Assembly: GCA_902544525.1 (NCBI GenBank)
Contig: CACCCN010000003.1
Location: 113,818-177,817 of the forward strand
Direction: 5' to 3'
Length of the DNA: 64,000 nt
Origin: an uncultured Pelagibacteraceae bacterium
GTDB taxonomy: Bacteria > Pseudomonadota > Alphaproteobacteria > Pelagibacterales > AG-422-B15
The notes under the pieces are model-generated. The model was not told where the DNA came from, did no database searches, and saw only the letters and a program-made list of their open reading frames with translations. The position numbers and the translations under genes were made by a program. The stretch's first letter is position 1, and each line of letters opens with the position of its first letter. Shown here piece after piece: positions 38,983 through 48,986 of the stretch.

Positions 38983-40368
38983 ATGAAAAAGATAAGCTTA
39001 AATAGTGATGATATAAATAAAATCTTTAATTTAAATATTGAAAAACAATATTTTACGGGTTGCAATGTTGACTCGAGATTAATAAAAAAAGGAAATATTT
39101 TTTTTGCGATAAAGGGTAAATCAAATGATGGCAATAAGTATATTGCCGAAGCAAAAATTAATGGGGCAACACTCGCAATAGTTGAAAAAAAAGACCATAA
39201 AGTAAAAATACCACAAATTTTAGTTAACAAATCTCATTTAATATTAATTAAACTTGCTAAATTTATAAGAAATAATTCAAACTCAAAATTCATTGCAATT
39301 ACAGGCAGTGTTGGCAAAACAAGCACTAAAGATGCATTAGCACATATATTGAAAAATGAAAAAAATATTTTTTCTGCTCGTAAGTCCTATAATAATATTT
39401 TTGGTGTTCCATTAGAAATATTAAACATGCCTAGTAACACTAAAATAGGAATATTTGAAGTTGGAATGAATCATAAAAATGAAATCAAAAAATTAATTTC
39501 AATTTTAAAACCAAATATAGGAGTAATTTTAAATATAAATTATGTACATGGAGGTAATTTTAATAGTCTTAAAGATATTGCATTAGCTAAAGCAGAAATA
39601 ATTGATGAAAAATATCCTCTTGATACATTAATCGTTAATAAAGATACCACACACTTTAAATTAATTAATGCTAAAGCTAGGAAAATAAAAATAAAAAATA
39701 TTTTTACTTACTCGGCTAATAAAAATGCAAATATAATGCTTGATGATTTTAGAATAAATAAATCACAATTAAATATTGCTATTTGCATATATGAGGAAAA
39801 AAAAATTAAATATAAAATGAATTCAACCAATAGTTATTTAATAACTAACACCATGGCCTTAATTGCCTGTTTGAAGTCGATAAAATATGACCTTAATTTA
39901 ATTAAAAATTTGAAAGATTTAAGTATTACAAAGGGTCGAGGAAATATAACAAAACTAAAAAAAGACAATAAAATCATAAAGTTACACGATCATTCATACA
40001 ATTCAAGCCCCACATCTCTTTTTGCAAGTCTTAATTCATTTTTAAAGATAAGCAATCAAAAGAATCTAATTATAGTTGGCGATATGCATGAACTTGGTTC
40101 AAAATCAAACTATTATCATATTAAAGTTTTAAATTTTTTATCAAAAAATAGAAATAGTATTCATTTATTAGTTGGAAAAAATTTTTTTAAGAATAGAAAA
40201 AAGTATAGCTCTGCTAATATGCATTTTTTTAACAATGTTGAATATCTCAATAGTGAAATAGTAAATTTTGTTGAGCAAATTAACAAAATATTTATAAAAG
40301 GATCAAATTCGATAGGTTTATACAAAACCGTTAATTATTTAAATAATATAATGCAAATTAAAAAATGA
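38983..40368 (+). CDS. murF: UDP-MurNAc-tripeptide:D-Ala-D-Ala ligase
   Basis: A 461-residue Mur ligase adding the D-Ala-D-Ala dipeptide. ATP loop [14 protein letters not shown] (about 106-119), [14 protein letters not shown], and the C-terminal [16 protein letters not shown] and VVGDMHELG-type segment ([13 protein letters not shown]) are family features. It is more AT-rich and Lys/Asn-rich than its neighbours, as is common for this gene in low-GC genomes. The stop overlaps mraY (ATGA). Confidence 0.94.
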   Translation: MKKISLNSDDINKIFNLNIEKQYFTGCNVDSRLIKKGNIFFAIKGKSNDGNKYIAEAKINGATLAIVEKKDHKVKIPQILVNKSHLILIKLAKFIRNNSNSKFIAITGSVGKTSTKDALAHILKNEKNIFSARKSYNNIFGVPLEILNMPSNTKIGIFEVGMNHKNEIKKLISILKPNIGVILNINYVHGGNFNSLKDIALAKAEIIDEKYPLDTLIVNKDTTHFKLINAKARKIKIKNIFTYSANKNANIMLDDFRINKSQLNIAICIYEEKKIKYKMNSTNSYLITNTMALIACLKSIKYDLNLIKNLKDLSITKGRGNITKLKKDNKIIKLHDHSYNSSPTSLFASLNSFLKISNQKNLIIVGDMHELGSKSNYYHIKVLNFLSKNRNSIHLLVGKNFFKNRKKYSSANMHFFNNVEYLNSEIVNFVEQINKIFIKGSNSIGLYKTVNYLNNIMQIKK

Positions 40369-41450
40369 TTTTATATATAATAGATTATCTCAGTCTAAAT
40401 AATTCAATACTTAACGTATTTAATTATATTACAATTAGATCTGGTTTGGCTTTAATGACTTCATTATTCGTTATTTTATTATTCGGGCCTTACTTAATTA
40501 AACTATTATCGAAACTTCAGGTTGACGGTCAACCTATTAGGCTAGATGGCCCTGAGAGCCACCTTGTTGCAAAAAAGGGAACACCTACAATGGGAGGATT
40601 TATTATTCTCTTATCTATTTTGATTTCAATTTTATTATGGAGTAATTACTCAAGCTTAATATTGTGGCCATGCGTGTTTATAATGCTCTCATTTGGAGCC
40701 ATTGGTTTTCTTGATGATTACACAAAACTTTCTAATAAATCTAGTGATGGGGTCAGTGGTAAAAATAAAATAATTCTTGAAATAATATGTAGTTTAATAT
40801 TTGTTTATTGGGCAACTACTCTTAACCTTGAGAATCAAGAGTTTTTATCCTTACCCTTTCTGAAAAATGTTTATATTAATTTGGGATACTTTTTTATACC
40901 TTTTGTTATTTTTGTAATAATCGGTTCAGCAAATGCCGTTAATTTAACTGATGGGCTAGATGGATTGGCTATTGTTCCAATTATGATTGTAGCCTTAACC
41001 TTTGCTCTAATCTGCTACTTAGTAGGTAATATAGTTTTTTCTGAATATCTTCTTATTAATTATGTCCCAGGAGCTGGAGAGTTAACTATTTTGTGTGGAG
41101 CATTAATTGGATCTGCTCTTGGTTTTTTATGGTATAACGCACCTCCAGCCATGGTGTTTATGGGAGATACTGGTTCACTTTCTTTAGGTGCAACTCTTGG
41201 AGCAATTGCAGTGATGATTAAGCACGAAATAGTTCTTGCAATTGTTGGAGGTTTATTTGTGGTTGAAGCTCTCTCGGTAATCATCCAAGTTGGATATTTT
41301 AAGCGCACAGGTAAAAGATTTTTTTTAATGGCGCCACTACATCATCATTTTGAAAAAAAAGGATGGCCAGAGTCACAAATTGTTATCCGATTTTGGATTA
41401 TTACTATTGTTTTAGCTATAATTGGACTAGCTACCTTGAAACTAAGATAA
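40365..41450 (+). CDS. mraY: Phospho-N-acetylmuramoyl-pentapeptide transferase
   Basis: A 361-residue polytopic inner-membrane enzyme making lipid I from UDP-MurNAc-pentapeptide and undecaprenyl phosphate. The catalytic acidic motifs are present: LDDYTKL (about 117-123), [14 protein letters not shown] (about 189-202) and [10 protein letters not shown] (about 268-277). The histidine-rich substrate loop [13 protein letters not shown] is near residue 323. The N-terminus before [13 protein letters not shown] is normal for alphaproteobacteria. Confidence 0.96.
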   Translation: MILYIIDYLSLNNSILNVFNYITIRSGLALMTSLFVILLFGPYLIKLLSKLQVDGQPIRLDGPESHLVAKKGTPTMGGFIILLSILISILLWSNYSSLILWPCVFIMLSFGAIGFLDDYTKLSNKSSDGVSGKNKIILEIICSLIFVYWATTLNLENQEFLSLPFLKNVYINLGYFFIPFVIFVIIGSANAVNLTDGLDGLAIVPIMIVALTFALICYLVGNIVFSEYLLINYVPGAGELTILCGALIGSALGFLWYNAPPAMVFMGDTGSLSLGATLGAIAVMIKHEIVLAIVGGLFVVEALSVIIQVGYFKRTGKRFFLMAPLHHHFEKKGWPESQIVIRFWIITIVLAIIGLATLKLR

Positions 41451-41453
41451 TAA

Positions 41454-42806
41454 ATGATCTTTTCAAAAGTATTCCAAAATAAAAAAATCTTAATTTTGGG
41501 ATTAGGTATTACAGGTTTAAATTTATATAAAGCATTAAAAAAAAGCTCTGCAAATGTATATGTGTGGGACGACAATATTAAAATTAAAAATATTAAAAAT
41601 ATTAATTTAAATAAGTTTAAATTCAAAAACCTAGATTTCTGTGTACCTAGCCCCGGTATATCAACAAAAGGTAAAGAAGCACATCTAATAATAAAAATTT
41701 TAAAACAGAATAAGATCAAAATTATCAGTGAGTTAGATTTATTTCAGATATATTTAAACTCACAAAATAATTATAATAATGGAAACATAAAAATTATTGC
41801 AGTTACGGGTACAAATGGAAAATCTACTGTTGTATCAATTATCGATCACGTTCTTGATCGTTTGAAAATTAATAGAAGTCTAGTTGGCAATATTGGTAAA
41901 TCTATATTTGAATCAATTACGTTAAAAAATGGTTATTACATAATAGAAGTATCATCTTATCAATTAGAAACTACATCGTTGTTTAAGCCTAATTTTTCTA
42001 TATTAACAAATGTATCCAAAGATCATCTTGATAGGCATAAAACAATGCAAGAATATATAAGGCAAAAATTTAATATCTTTAAAAAACAATCTCTAAAAGA
42101 CACTGCAATAGTTTCTGTGGATTATAGTGGAACACAGAAATTCATAAAAAAATTATTAACTAAAGATAAATTGAATGTAATCAAAATCTCTGGAAAAAAT
42201 AAAAATTCAATTTACTATTACGATGATTATTCGATATACAAAAATAAAAAGATTCTTTTTAAGCCTTCAAACTATTCATTAAGAGGTAATCACAATTTTG
42301 AAAATATTACTCATGTTGTTGCACTGCTCGAATCGCAGGGAAATTTAAATACAACTAGTCTCAGAGCGATTAATGATTTTAGCGGTCTTTCTCATAGACA
42401 AGAAGTAGTTAGGAAAATTAAAAAAACACTATTTATTAATGACTCAAAAGCAACAAACATAGAATCTAGCGTTCCTGCCTTAAAATCATTTAAGAACATT
42501 TATTGGATTTGTGGAGGCATCACAAAATCAAAGGATATGAGAGTAGCGATTCCATATTTAAAAAATGTAAAAAAAATATTCATTATCGGATTAGAAAAGA
42601 AGATTTTTTTTGACGCTTTTGAAGATGTTGCTGAAATAGTTTATGTTAAAAATATGAACTCAGCAGTACAAATTTCATATTTAAATGCTAAGAAAGATAA
42701 TCAACATGCTTCTATTATTTTATCGCCAGCTGCAGCATCTTTTGATCAATATAAGAATTTCGAAACTAGAGGTAATGCATTTAAAAGAATTGTATCTAAT
42801 TTATAA
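41454..42806 (+). CDS. murD: UDP-MurNAc-L-alanine:D-glutamate ligase
   Basis: A 450-residue Mur ligase. The N-terminal UDP-binding loop is GLGITGLNLYKAL, the ATP loop is VTGTNGKSTVVSII (about 119-132), the central segment is EVSSYQLETT, and the C-terminal domain has FINDSKATN and LSPAAASFDQYKNFETRGNAF. It adds D-Glu as the second residue of the stem peptide. Position mraY-murD-ftsW is the standard order. Confidence 0.96.
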   Translation: MIFSKVFQNKKILILGLGITGLNLYKALKKSSANVYVWDDNIKIKNIKNINLNKFKFKNLDFCVPSPGISTKGKEAHLIIKILKQNKIKIISELDLFQIYLNSQNNYNNGNIKIIAVTGTNGKSTVVSIIDHVLDRLKINRSLVGNIGKSIFESITLKNGYYIIEVSSYQLETTSLFKPNFSILTNVSKDHLDRHKTMQEYIRQKFNIFKKQSLKDTAIVSVDYSGTQKFIKKLLTKDKLNVIKISGKNKNSIYYYDDYSIYKNKKILFKPSNYSLRGNHNFENITHVVALLESQGNLNTTSLRAINDFSGLSHRQEVVRKIKKTLFINDSKATNIESSVPALKSFKNIYWICGGITKSKDMRVAIPYLKNVKKIFIIGLEKKIFFDAFEDVAEIVYVKNMNSAVQISYLNAKKDNQHASIILSPAAASFDQYKNFETRGNAFKRIVSNL

Positions 42807-42811
42807 AAAAT

Positions 42812-43930
42812 ATGAACAAACCTGATAATAAAAATGAGTTAACAATCATATCAAATTGGTGGTTCAATATCGATAAACAATTATTATTCTGCTTTTTAAT
42901 CTTATCTTTTTTTGGATTAGCAGTAAGTTTTACAATTAAACCAGGTGGATCATATGTAGATCAGGTAAGTTTAATTAATGCGTTTACAATTCAGTCTGTT
43001 TATTTATTTGCAGGGGTATTTATTTTTTTATTCCTATCTTTTCTTGATTTAAAAAAGTTAAGGAAATTAACTCCATTAATATTAATATTTTTATTAATAA
43101 TTTTTACATTGACTATTATCCCCGGGTTTGGAATTGAAAGAAAAGGTTCAACTCGATGGCTTGATTTAATACTGATAACTTTAATGCCAATAGAGTTAGT
43201 AAAGCCAGTATTTTGTGTTGGATTAGCACTGATACTTGAAAATAAAATCGATAACCAAAGCAATAACAAGTATTTGATTAGTTTTATAGTATATTTATTT
43301 ATAGCTTTAATTTTAGTCAGACAGCCCGATATTGGTCAGCTGGCAATTATATCTTCAATATTTGTGTCCAGTTTCTTTTTAAGTGGGTTTAGCTTTCCAG
43401 CATTAGTTGGGATCATATGTATAGGATTAGTGAGTTTCATAGGAATTTATTTTTTTAATTTTAATGTTCAAAATAGAATTAATGCTTTTTTTTCCCCAGA
43501 ACAATATGATGTTTCTCAAGTTAATAGATCAATTAATGCATTTAAAGAGGGCGGTTTTTTTGGAGTAGGACCTGGTGAAGGACAACTAAAGCATAATCTA
43601 CAAGAGTCTCACACAGATTATATATTTGCAGTAATTGGTGAGGAATATGGAGCAATAGGTTGCCTTGGTATACTTTTATTATTTTTTTATATAGCCTACA
43701 GAGTTTTTCAACGTGCTTATGATGAACAAGATCATTTCATTCAATTAAGTTTGTTTTCACTTACAGTATATCTAACATTTCAAACATTAGTGCATTCTGC
43801 AGTAAATTTAAATTTAATACCATCTACAGGAATGACATTGCCATTTATTAGCTATGGGGGTTCCTCAGTTTTAGGTATAGCATTAACATTGGGCCTAATT
43901 TTGCTACTCACAAAAAAAAGACACATTTAA
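42812..43930 (+). CDS. ftsW: Lipid II polymerase FtsW
   Basis: A 372-residue SEDS-family glycosyltransferase with ten predicted membrane helices; it polymerises septal glycan with FtsI. Conserved segments are GIERKGSTRWLDL, RQPDIGQ (with the catalytic Asp), the large periplasmic loop containing GVGPGEGQLKHNLQESHTDYIFAVIGEEYG, and near the end GMTLPFISYGGSSVLG. RodA is the alternative SEDS protein, but the cluster position between murD and murG identifies FtsW. Confidence 0.95.
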   Translation: MNKPDNKNELTIISNWWFNIDKQLLFCFLILSFFGLAVSFTIKPGGSYVDQVSLINAFTIQSVYLFAGVFIFLFLSFLDLKKLRKLTPLILIFLLIIFTLTIIPGFGIERKGSTRWLDLILITLMPIELVKPVFCVGLALILENKIDNQSNNKYLISFIVYLFIALILVRQPDIGQLAIISSIFVSSFFLSGFSFPALVGIICIGLVSFIGIYFFNFNVQNRINAFFSPEQYDVSQVNRSINAFKEGGFFGVGPGEGQLKHNLQESHTDYIFAVIGEEYGAIGCLGILLLFFYIAYRVFQRAYDEQDHFIQLSLFSLTVYLTFQTLVHSAVNLNLIPSTGMTLPFISYGGSSVLGIALTLGLILLLTKKRHI

Positions 43931-43946
43931 ATTTTAAGTTTTTTTT

Positions 43947-45011
43947 ATGAATAAATTTATTTTAGTAGGAGGTGGAACGGGTGGTCACTGTATTCCCATG
44001 CTTGCCGTATATCAAAAATTCATGGAGCTTAATATAAATTGCCAAATAATTACTGATAAGAGAGGTTCATTCTTTTTTAAAGAAATACAACAAAATGATA
44101 TTACTATTATTAAAACACCAACTAAAATGATTTCAAAGTTAGAACAGTTGATAAATTTTCCAATTATATTTTTACAAACAGTACGATTAATGATGAATAC
44201 CAAGTCAGTACATATTATTGGTTTTGGTGGTTACATGACACTCCCAGTTTTACTTGGTGCAAAGTTTACTAATAAAAAAATATCAATTCATGAGGCAAAT
44301 GCCATCATGGGTAAAGCAAATCGAGTCTTGTCAAATTATGCATCAAATATTTTTATAACTTTTAATAAAACAAAAATGATCAATGAAAGATTTAATTCTA
44401 AAGTTCATACTATTGGATTACCATTAAGAGATACGTTTAAGGAAATAGTTGTTGATGCTGAAAAAGAATTCATAATTACTATTATTGGTGGAAGTCAAGG
44501 CTCTAACAGTCTTTCACATAAGGTTTCTGAAGGTATAGTAAAGTTCTCAAAGAAAATTAACTCAAAAGTAAAAGTTTATCATCAATGTAGGCCAGAAGAT
44601 GTAGAAACAATCACTAATAAGTATCTTAATAATCACATTGAATGTGAAATTAGAAACTATTTTTTTGATATGCCAAAAAAAATTCTTGAATCAAATATAA
44701 TTATATCTAGATCAGGATCATCCACTATAAATGAAATTATTTATACAAATAAACCTTCAATCTTAATTCCCTTTCCATTTGCTGTTGATAATCATCAATT
44801 TCATAATGCTAATTTTTTAAAACAAAACTCTTGCGCTGAGATAATTAAGGACTCAGACTTAACTGCAGATTTAATTCTTCATGACTTACTAGGTTTTTAT
44901 AATAATCCAGATAAAGTTGACATGATCAAGAATAAACTAAAGGGTTTAACTCATAAAAATACTTCAGAACGAATGCTAAATTATATTCAGGTTTCAGATG
45001 TTACTCAATAA
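43947..45011 (+). CDS. murG: UDP-GlcNAc:lipid I GlcNAc transferase
   Basis: A 354-residue GT-B glycosyltransferase that makes lipid II on the inner face of the membrane. GGGTGGHCIPMLAV (8-21) is the lipid-binding glycine loop, GFGGYMTLPVLLGA and HEANAIMGKANRVL follow, the second glycine loop is IIGGSQGSNSL (about 179-189), and the donor site is SRSGSSTINEI (about 253-263). It overlaps murC by 14 bp. Confidence 0.96.
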   Translation: MNKFILVGGGTGGHCIPMLAVYQKFMELNINCQIITDKRGSFFFKEIQQNDITIIKTPTKMISKLEQLINFPIIFLQTVRLMMNTKSVHIIGFGGYMTLPVLLGAKFTNKKISIHEANAIMGKANRVLSNYASNIFITFNKTKMINERFNSKVHTIGLPLRDTFKEIVVDAEKEFIITIIGGSQGSNSLSHKVSEGIVKFSKKINSKVKVYHQCRPEDVETITNKYLNNHIECEIRNYFFDMPKKILESNIIISRSGSSTINEIIYTNKPSILIPFPFAVDNHQFHNANFLKQNSCAEIIKDSDLTADLILHDLLGFYNNPDKVDMIKNKLKGLTHKNTSERMLNYIQVSDVTQ

Positions 45012-46392
45012 AACAGATATTATTCATATAATTGGCATCGGCGGTATTGGTATGAGTGGAATAGCCGAGATTATGTCAACAATGGGTTATAGAGTTCAAG
45101 GCAGTGATGCTAACAAAAGTAATAATACAAAAAGATTAGAAAAGAAAAATATTAAAGTATTTATTGGCCATAAAAAAAGCAATGTAAAAAGAGCCAATAT
45201 TGTTTTTTTTTCAACTGCTATAAAAAATAGTAATATCGAAATGATATCTGCAAGAGAAAACAACATTCCAACTTTACCAAGATTTAAAATTCTATCTCAC
45301 CTCATGAGACTAAAAAAAGGTATAGCAATTTCTGGTTCTCATGGAAAAACAACAACTACTACTATGGTCTCTAGTATATTTATGCATCAGAATCTTAAAC
45401 CAACGATTATCAATGGAGGCATTATTAATGAAATTGGCACAAACACAAAACTCGGTACTGGTGAATGGATGGTGGTTGAAGCCGATGAATCTGATGGCAC
45501 TTTTCTAAAATTACCTGCTACCATTTCTGCTATCACTAATATAGATAAAGAGCATCTAGATTACTATAAAAGCTTTTCAATATTAAAAAAAAGTTTCAAG
45601 AAGTTTATTACCCAAGTACCTTTCTATGGTTTTTCAGTTGTTTGTAATGATGATCCCTATCTAAAAAAACTGATCACGGACATCAAAAGTACTTCAATAA
45701 TCAAATATGGATTTTCTAAAAATTCAGATATAAGAGCATTAAACGTAAGAGTTAGAAATGATAGTGTAGTTTTTGATGTTGAAAATAATTTAGTAAAAAA
45801 TAATAAAAAAATAATAAAAAATTATCAACTCCCAATGTTGGGTTCCTATAATATTTTAAATGCACTTGTAGGTATTTCTATCTCATTAAAACTAAAACTA
45901 CCACAACAGAAGACTAAAAAAGCCTTAAAAAACTTTGATGGGGTAGCTAGAAGATTTACGAAGATAGATCGTATTAATAATAATCTCTTTATTGATGACT
46001 ATGCTCATCACCCAACTGAAATTGATAGCGTGCTTTCCGCAGCGAAACAGTCGCAATCGTCAAATAATATTATAGCTGTATTCCAACCGCATAGATATTC
46101 TCGAGTACAAACATTAAAAAAAGAATTTTCAAAATGTTTTAAGAAAGCTAATACAGTTTTAGTTTTAGATATTTATGCTGCAGGTGAAAAAAATTATACC
46201 TCTTTTAAAATTAAAACTTTAGTCAACTTAATAAAAAATAATTCAAAAACAGATACGCATTATATAAAATCAATTGATCTAGTATCTAAATTCTTGAATG
46301 CAGGAAAAAGAAATTTGGTTATATTTATGGGAGCTGGTGATATATCAAGTCAAGCTGTATCATTTGTAAATAGACAAAAAGTAAAATCGTAA
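44998..46392 (+). CDS. murC: UDP-N-acetylmuramate:L-alanine ligase
   Basis: A 464-residue Mur ligase adding the first residue of the stem peptide. The N-terminal HIIGIGGIGMSGIAEIM (10-26), ATP loop ISGSHGKTTTTTMV (about 110-123), VEADESDGTFLKL, and the C-terminal FIDDYAHHPTEI and AVFQPHRYSR are all present. It starts inside the murG tail and abuts murB with no gap. Confidence 0.97.
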   Translation: MLLNKTDIIHIIGIGGIGMSGIAEIMSTMGYRVQGSDANKSNNTKRLEKKNIKVFIGHKKSNVKRANIVFFSTAIKNSNIEMISARENNIPTLPRFKILSHLMRLKKGIAISGSHGKTTTTTMVSSIFMHQNLKPTIINGGIINEIGTNTKLGTGEWMVVEADESDGTFLKLPATISAITNIDKEHLDYYKSFSILKKSFKKFITQVPFYGFSVVCNDDPYLKKLITDIKSTSIIKYGFSKNSDIRALNVRVRNDSVVFDVENNLVKNNKKIIKNYQLPMLGSYNILNALVGISISLKLKLPQQKTKKALKNFDGVARRFTKIDRINNNLFIDDYAHHPTEIDSVLSAAKQSQSSNNIIAVFQPHRYSRVQTLKKEFSKCFKKANTVLVLDIYAAGEKNYTSFKIKTLVNLIKNNSKTDTHYIKSIDLVSKFLNAGKRNLVIFMGAGDISSQAVSFVNRQKVKS

Positions 46393-47319
46393 ATGTCACA
46401 AATTATAAAATTTTTTGAAGATTATGAAGCATCTAAAAAAATAGAGGGAAAATTGCTATATAATCATAGTTTAGCAAAGTCTTCTTGGCTTGGTGTAGGT
46501 GGAGCAGCCGAAGTATTCTATTTATGTGAAAGTTCTAGCCAATTAAGTGATATTCTTAAAAAATGTCCAAAAAAATTCAGTAGAACAGTCATTGGCCAGG
46601 GATCGAATATATTAATTAGAGATGGAGGCATAAAAGGTTTGGTTATAAAGCTAGGTAAGAATTTTCAAAATATAAATCGATCTAAAGAAGGTATCATAGC
46701 TGGCGGTGCAACCCTTGATCGAGTAATTGCTAAATATTGCGAAAAAGAGTCATTAAGTGGATTAGAATTTTTGTCTGGCATACCCGGCAATATAGGTGGA
46801 GCATTTGCTATGAATGCAGGCTGCTATAATAATGACTTGGATCAAGTTTTTTATGCTGCTGAGGGTCTTGACTATAATGGCAATAAAATTAAATTAAAAA
46901 AATGCGATGTAACTCTTGATTATAGACATAATCCTATGTCATCTTCAACGATATTCACTCAAGTAAGCCTGTTGGCTTCTAAAGGTAACCAAAAAGATAT
47001 CAAAAATAAAATTGAAAAGATATTTAAAGATAGAATTTTAGCACAGCCTAGAGGCATTAAAACAGGTGGAAGTACATTTAAAAATCCTGATGAAAAAACT
47101 TCTTCTTTAAAAGCTTGGGAGTTAATTCAAAAATCAGATTGTCATAAAATTAAGCTTGATGGTGTCTCATTTTCAAAAAAACATTCAAATTTTATTGAAA
47201 ACAAACAAAACGTATCAGCAAATTTAATAGAGGATTTTTGCAGATTAGTTCAAAAAAATGTTTTTGAAAAGACAGGGGTAGAGTTGCTTATGGAAATTAA
47301 AATACTAGGTGAAAGATAA
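46393..47319 (+). CDS. murB: UDP-N-acetylenolpyruvoylglucosamine reductase
   Basis: A 308-residue FAD enzyme, type II-like, that makes UDP-MurNAc. FAD-binding segments are GQGSNILIRDGGI and FLSGIPGNIGGAFAMNAGCY. The catalytic Ser lies in GGSTFKNP (about 229-236) and the C-terminal Glu in ELLMEIKILGER. SWLGVGGAAEVFY near residue 35 is the usual start of the domain. The placement murC-murB-ddl is typical of alphaproteobacterial dcw clusters. Confidence 0.96.
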   Translation: MSQIIKFFEDYEASKKIEGKLLYNHSLAKSSWLGVGGAAEVFYLCESSSQLSDILKKCPKKFSRTVIGQGSNILIRDGGIKGLVIKLGKNFQNINRSKEGIIAGGATLDRVIAKYCEKESLSGLEFLSGIPGNIGGAFAMNAGCYNNDLDQVFYAAEGLDYNGNKIKLKKCDVTLDYRHNPMSSSTIFTQVSLLASKGNQKDIKNKIEKIFKDRILAQPRGIKTGGSTFKNPDEKTSSLKAWELIQKSDCHKIKLDGVSFSKKHSNFIENKQNVSANLIEDFCRLVQKNVFEKTGVELLMEIKILGER

Positions 47320-47324
47320 ATTTG

Positions 47325-48254
47325 ATGCGTGGTCAAAGTGTGATGGTTATTTATGGGGGTATTTCTGCTGAAAGAGAAATAAGCATTATTTCATCAAAAG
47401 AAATTATAAAATCATTAAAAAGACTAGAATATAATGTAATTGAAATTGACGCTGATCCAAATCTTATGAAAGAAATAATTTATCATAAGCCAGATATTAT
47501 ATTTAATGCTCTACATGGAACGTGGGGAGAAGATGGTCAGGTCCAAGAAATTTTAGAAGCTTCTAAAATTTGCTATACTCATTCAGGTGTGAATGCATCA
47601 AGATTAGCAATGAACAAATTTGAGTCTGGACAGATTTTTCAAAAAAATAATTTTTTTCATCCGAAATCTCTTCTTTGTAATTTTAAAGATTTAATAGGAA
47701 GTGATCCTATGAATTTTCCATATGTAATTAAGCCAAATGACAATGGTTCAAGTGTTGGAGTAGCAATAATTAGTTCTGAAAGTGATAAAAACAAATATAT
47801 CAAGGAAATGGTTGCAAGCAGAACTTGCTCAGAAGAAAATGACAAACTACTAGTACAAGAATTTATTCACGGTCCTGAAATTCAAGTTGCTGTTTATGGA
47901 AATGATAAATCAGGATCAATAGAAATTGTTCCTAAAAATAAATTTTATGACTATGAGTCTAAATATTTCGACAATGGACAAACACAACACATAATCCCCC
48001 CAAGAATAACTAATAAGCAAATGGAAGAAGTTAATATCCTAGGATTAAAGGCGCACAAATTGTTAAAATGTAGAGGGATTACGCGTTCAGATTTTATTTT
48101 AGATAAAAAAACTGGCAATTTTTATATTTTAGAAACTAATACTCAACCAGGAATGACACCAACTTCTTTGGTACCTGAAATTGCAAAATATCATGGCTTT
48201 GACTTTGATAATTTAATAAACTGGATAGTCGAAGATGCTTCAATTAATAGGTAA
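47325..48254 (+). CDS. ddl: D-alanine-D-alanine ligase
   Basis: A 309-residue ATP-grasp ligase. VIYGGISAEREISIISS (about 8-24), FNALHGTWGEDGQVQEILE, the ATP-binding YVIKPNDNGSSVGV, the catalytic ITRSDFILD and the metal-binding FYILETNTQPGMTPTSL all match Ddl. The ATG at 47325 is chosen over the TTG one codon earlier. Its end overlaps the ftsQ start by 20 bp. Confidence 0.96.
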   Translation: MRGQSVMVIYGGISAEREISIISSKEIIKSLKRLEYNVIEIDADPNLMKEIIYHKPDIIFNALHGTWGEDGQVQEILEASKICYTHSGVNASRLAMNKFESGQIFQKNNFFHPKSLLCNFKDLIGSDPMNFPYVIKPNDNGSSVGVAIISSESDKNKYIKEMVASRTCSEENDKLLVQEFIHGPEIQVAVYGNDKSGSIEIVPKNKFYDYESKYFDNGQTQHIIPPRITNKQMEEVNILGLKAHKLLKCRGITRSDFILDKKTGNFYILETNTQPGMTPTSLVPEIAKYHGFDFDNLINWIVEDASINR

Positions 48255-48981
48255 ATACATAAACAACACATTAATAATAATTTCATTATTAATAGTGTTC
48301 ATATTTTTAATAATATTCTCTTTCTTTCCCTCATTATTAAATAGTTATGCAAACATTGAAAAGGTGAGCATCGTTGGAAATGACTTATCCAGTAGAGCAT
48401 CTATCATAAAAACAATAAATGAATACGGCAAAAAGAGTCTTTTTTATTTTCCCTTGGAGCAATATCAAACAAAAATTGAAACCTTAGATTGGGTTAAAAG
48501 AGCTCTAATTAAAAGAGAGTTTCCTAACACAATTGAGGTAACTATAATTGAAAATTTACCATTTGCTGTTTTTATAAATGGTATTAACCAATACTTAATT
48601 GATGAAGACGGCGATATAATCTCTCTCTATTTAGATTCTGAAGACTATAAAGACTTTTTGAAAGTAACTGGACAAGAAGCAAATTTAAATTTTTCCAAAT
48701 TAATTCGAGATATTAACGTAAGCTATCCAGAAATTATCAATAATATTATTGAAGTAGAATTTATTGAAGGAAGAAGATGGAATTTAATTTTAAAAGACAA
48801 GCTAAAAATTAAATTACCTGAAAAAGAAAGTTCCTATCAGTTAGAAAAGCTAAAGCAACTGCAACAAGATCAAAAAATCTTTAGCACAAATATTATTGAA
48901 ATTGATTTAAGAGAAAAAGGGCGTGCCACTATAAAAGTTCCAGGTGGAGAAGAGTTAAAAACTGGTTTAGATGAAGTGTAA
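48235..48981 (+). CDS. ftsQ: Cell division protein FtsQ
   Basis: A 248-residue bitopic protein: short cytoplasmic tail, one membrane helix (about 12-33), then a periplasmic POTRA domain (IEKVSIVGNDLSSRASII, about 42-110) and the FtsQ beta domain (GINQYLIDEDGDII, IEVEFIEGRRWNLIL, EIDLREKGRATIKV). The cytoplasmic tail is very short for an alphaproteobacterium. It recruits FtsL and FtsB. Located between ddl and ftsA as usual. Confidence 0.92.
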   Translation: MLQLIGKYINNTLIIISLLIVFIFLIIFSFFPSLLNSYANIEKVSIVGNDLSSRASIIKTINEYGKKSLFYFPLEQYQTKIETLDWVKRALIKREFPNTIEVTIIENLPFAVFINGINQYLIDEDGDIISLYLDSEDYKDFLKVTGQEANLNFSKLIRDINVSYPEIINNIIEVEFIEGRRWNLILKDKLKIKLPEKESSYQLEKLKQLQQDQKIFSTNIIEIDLREKGRATIKVPGGEELKTGLDEV

Positions 48982-48986
48982 TATAT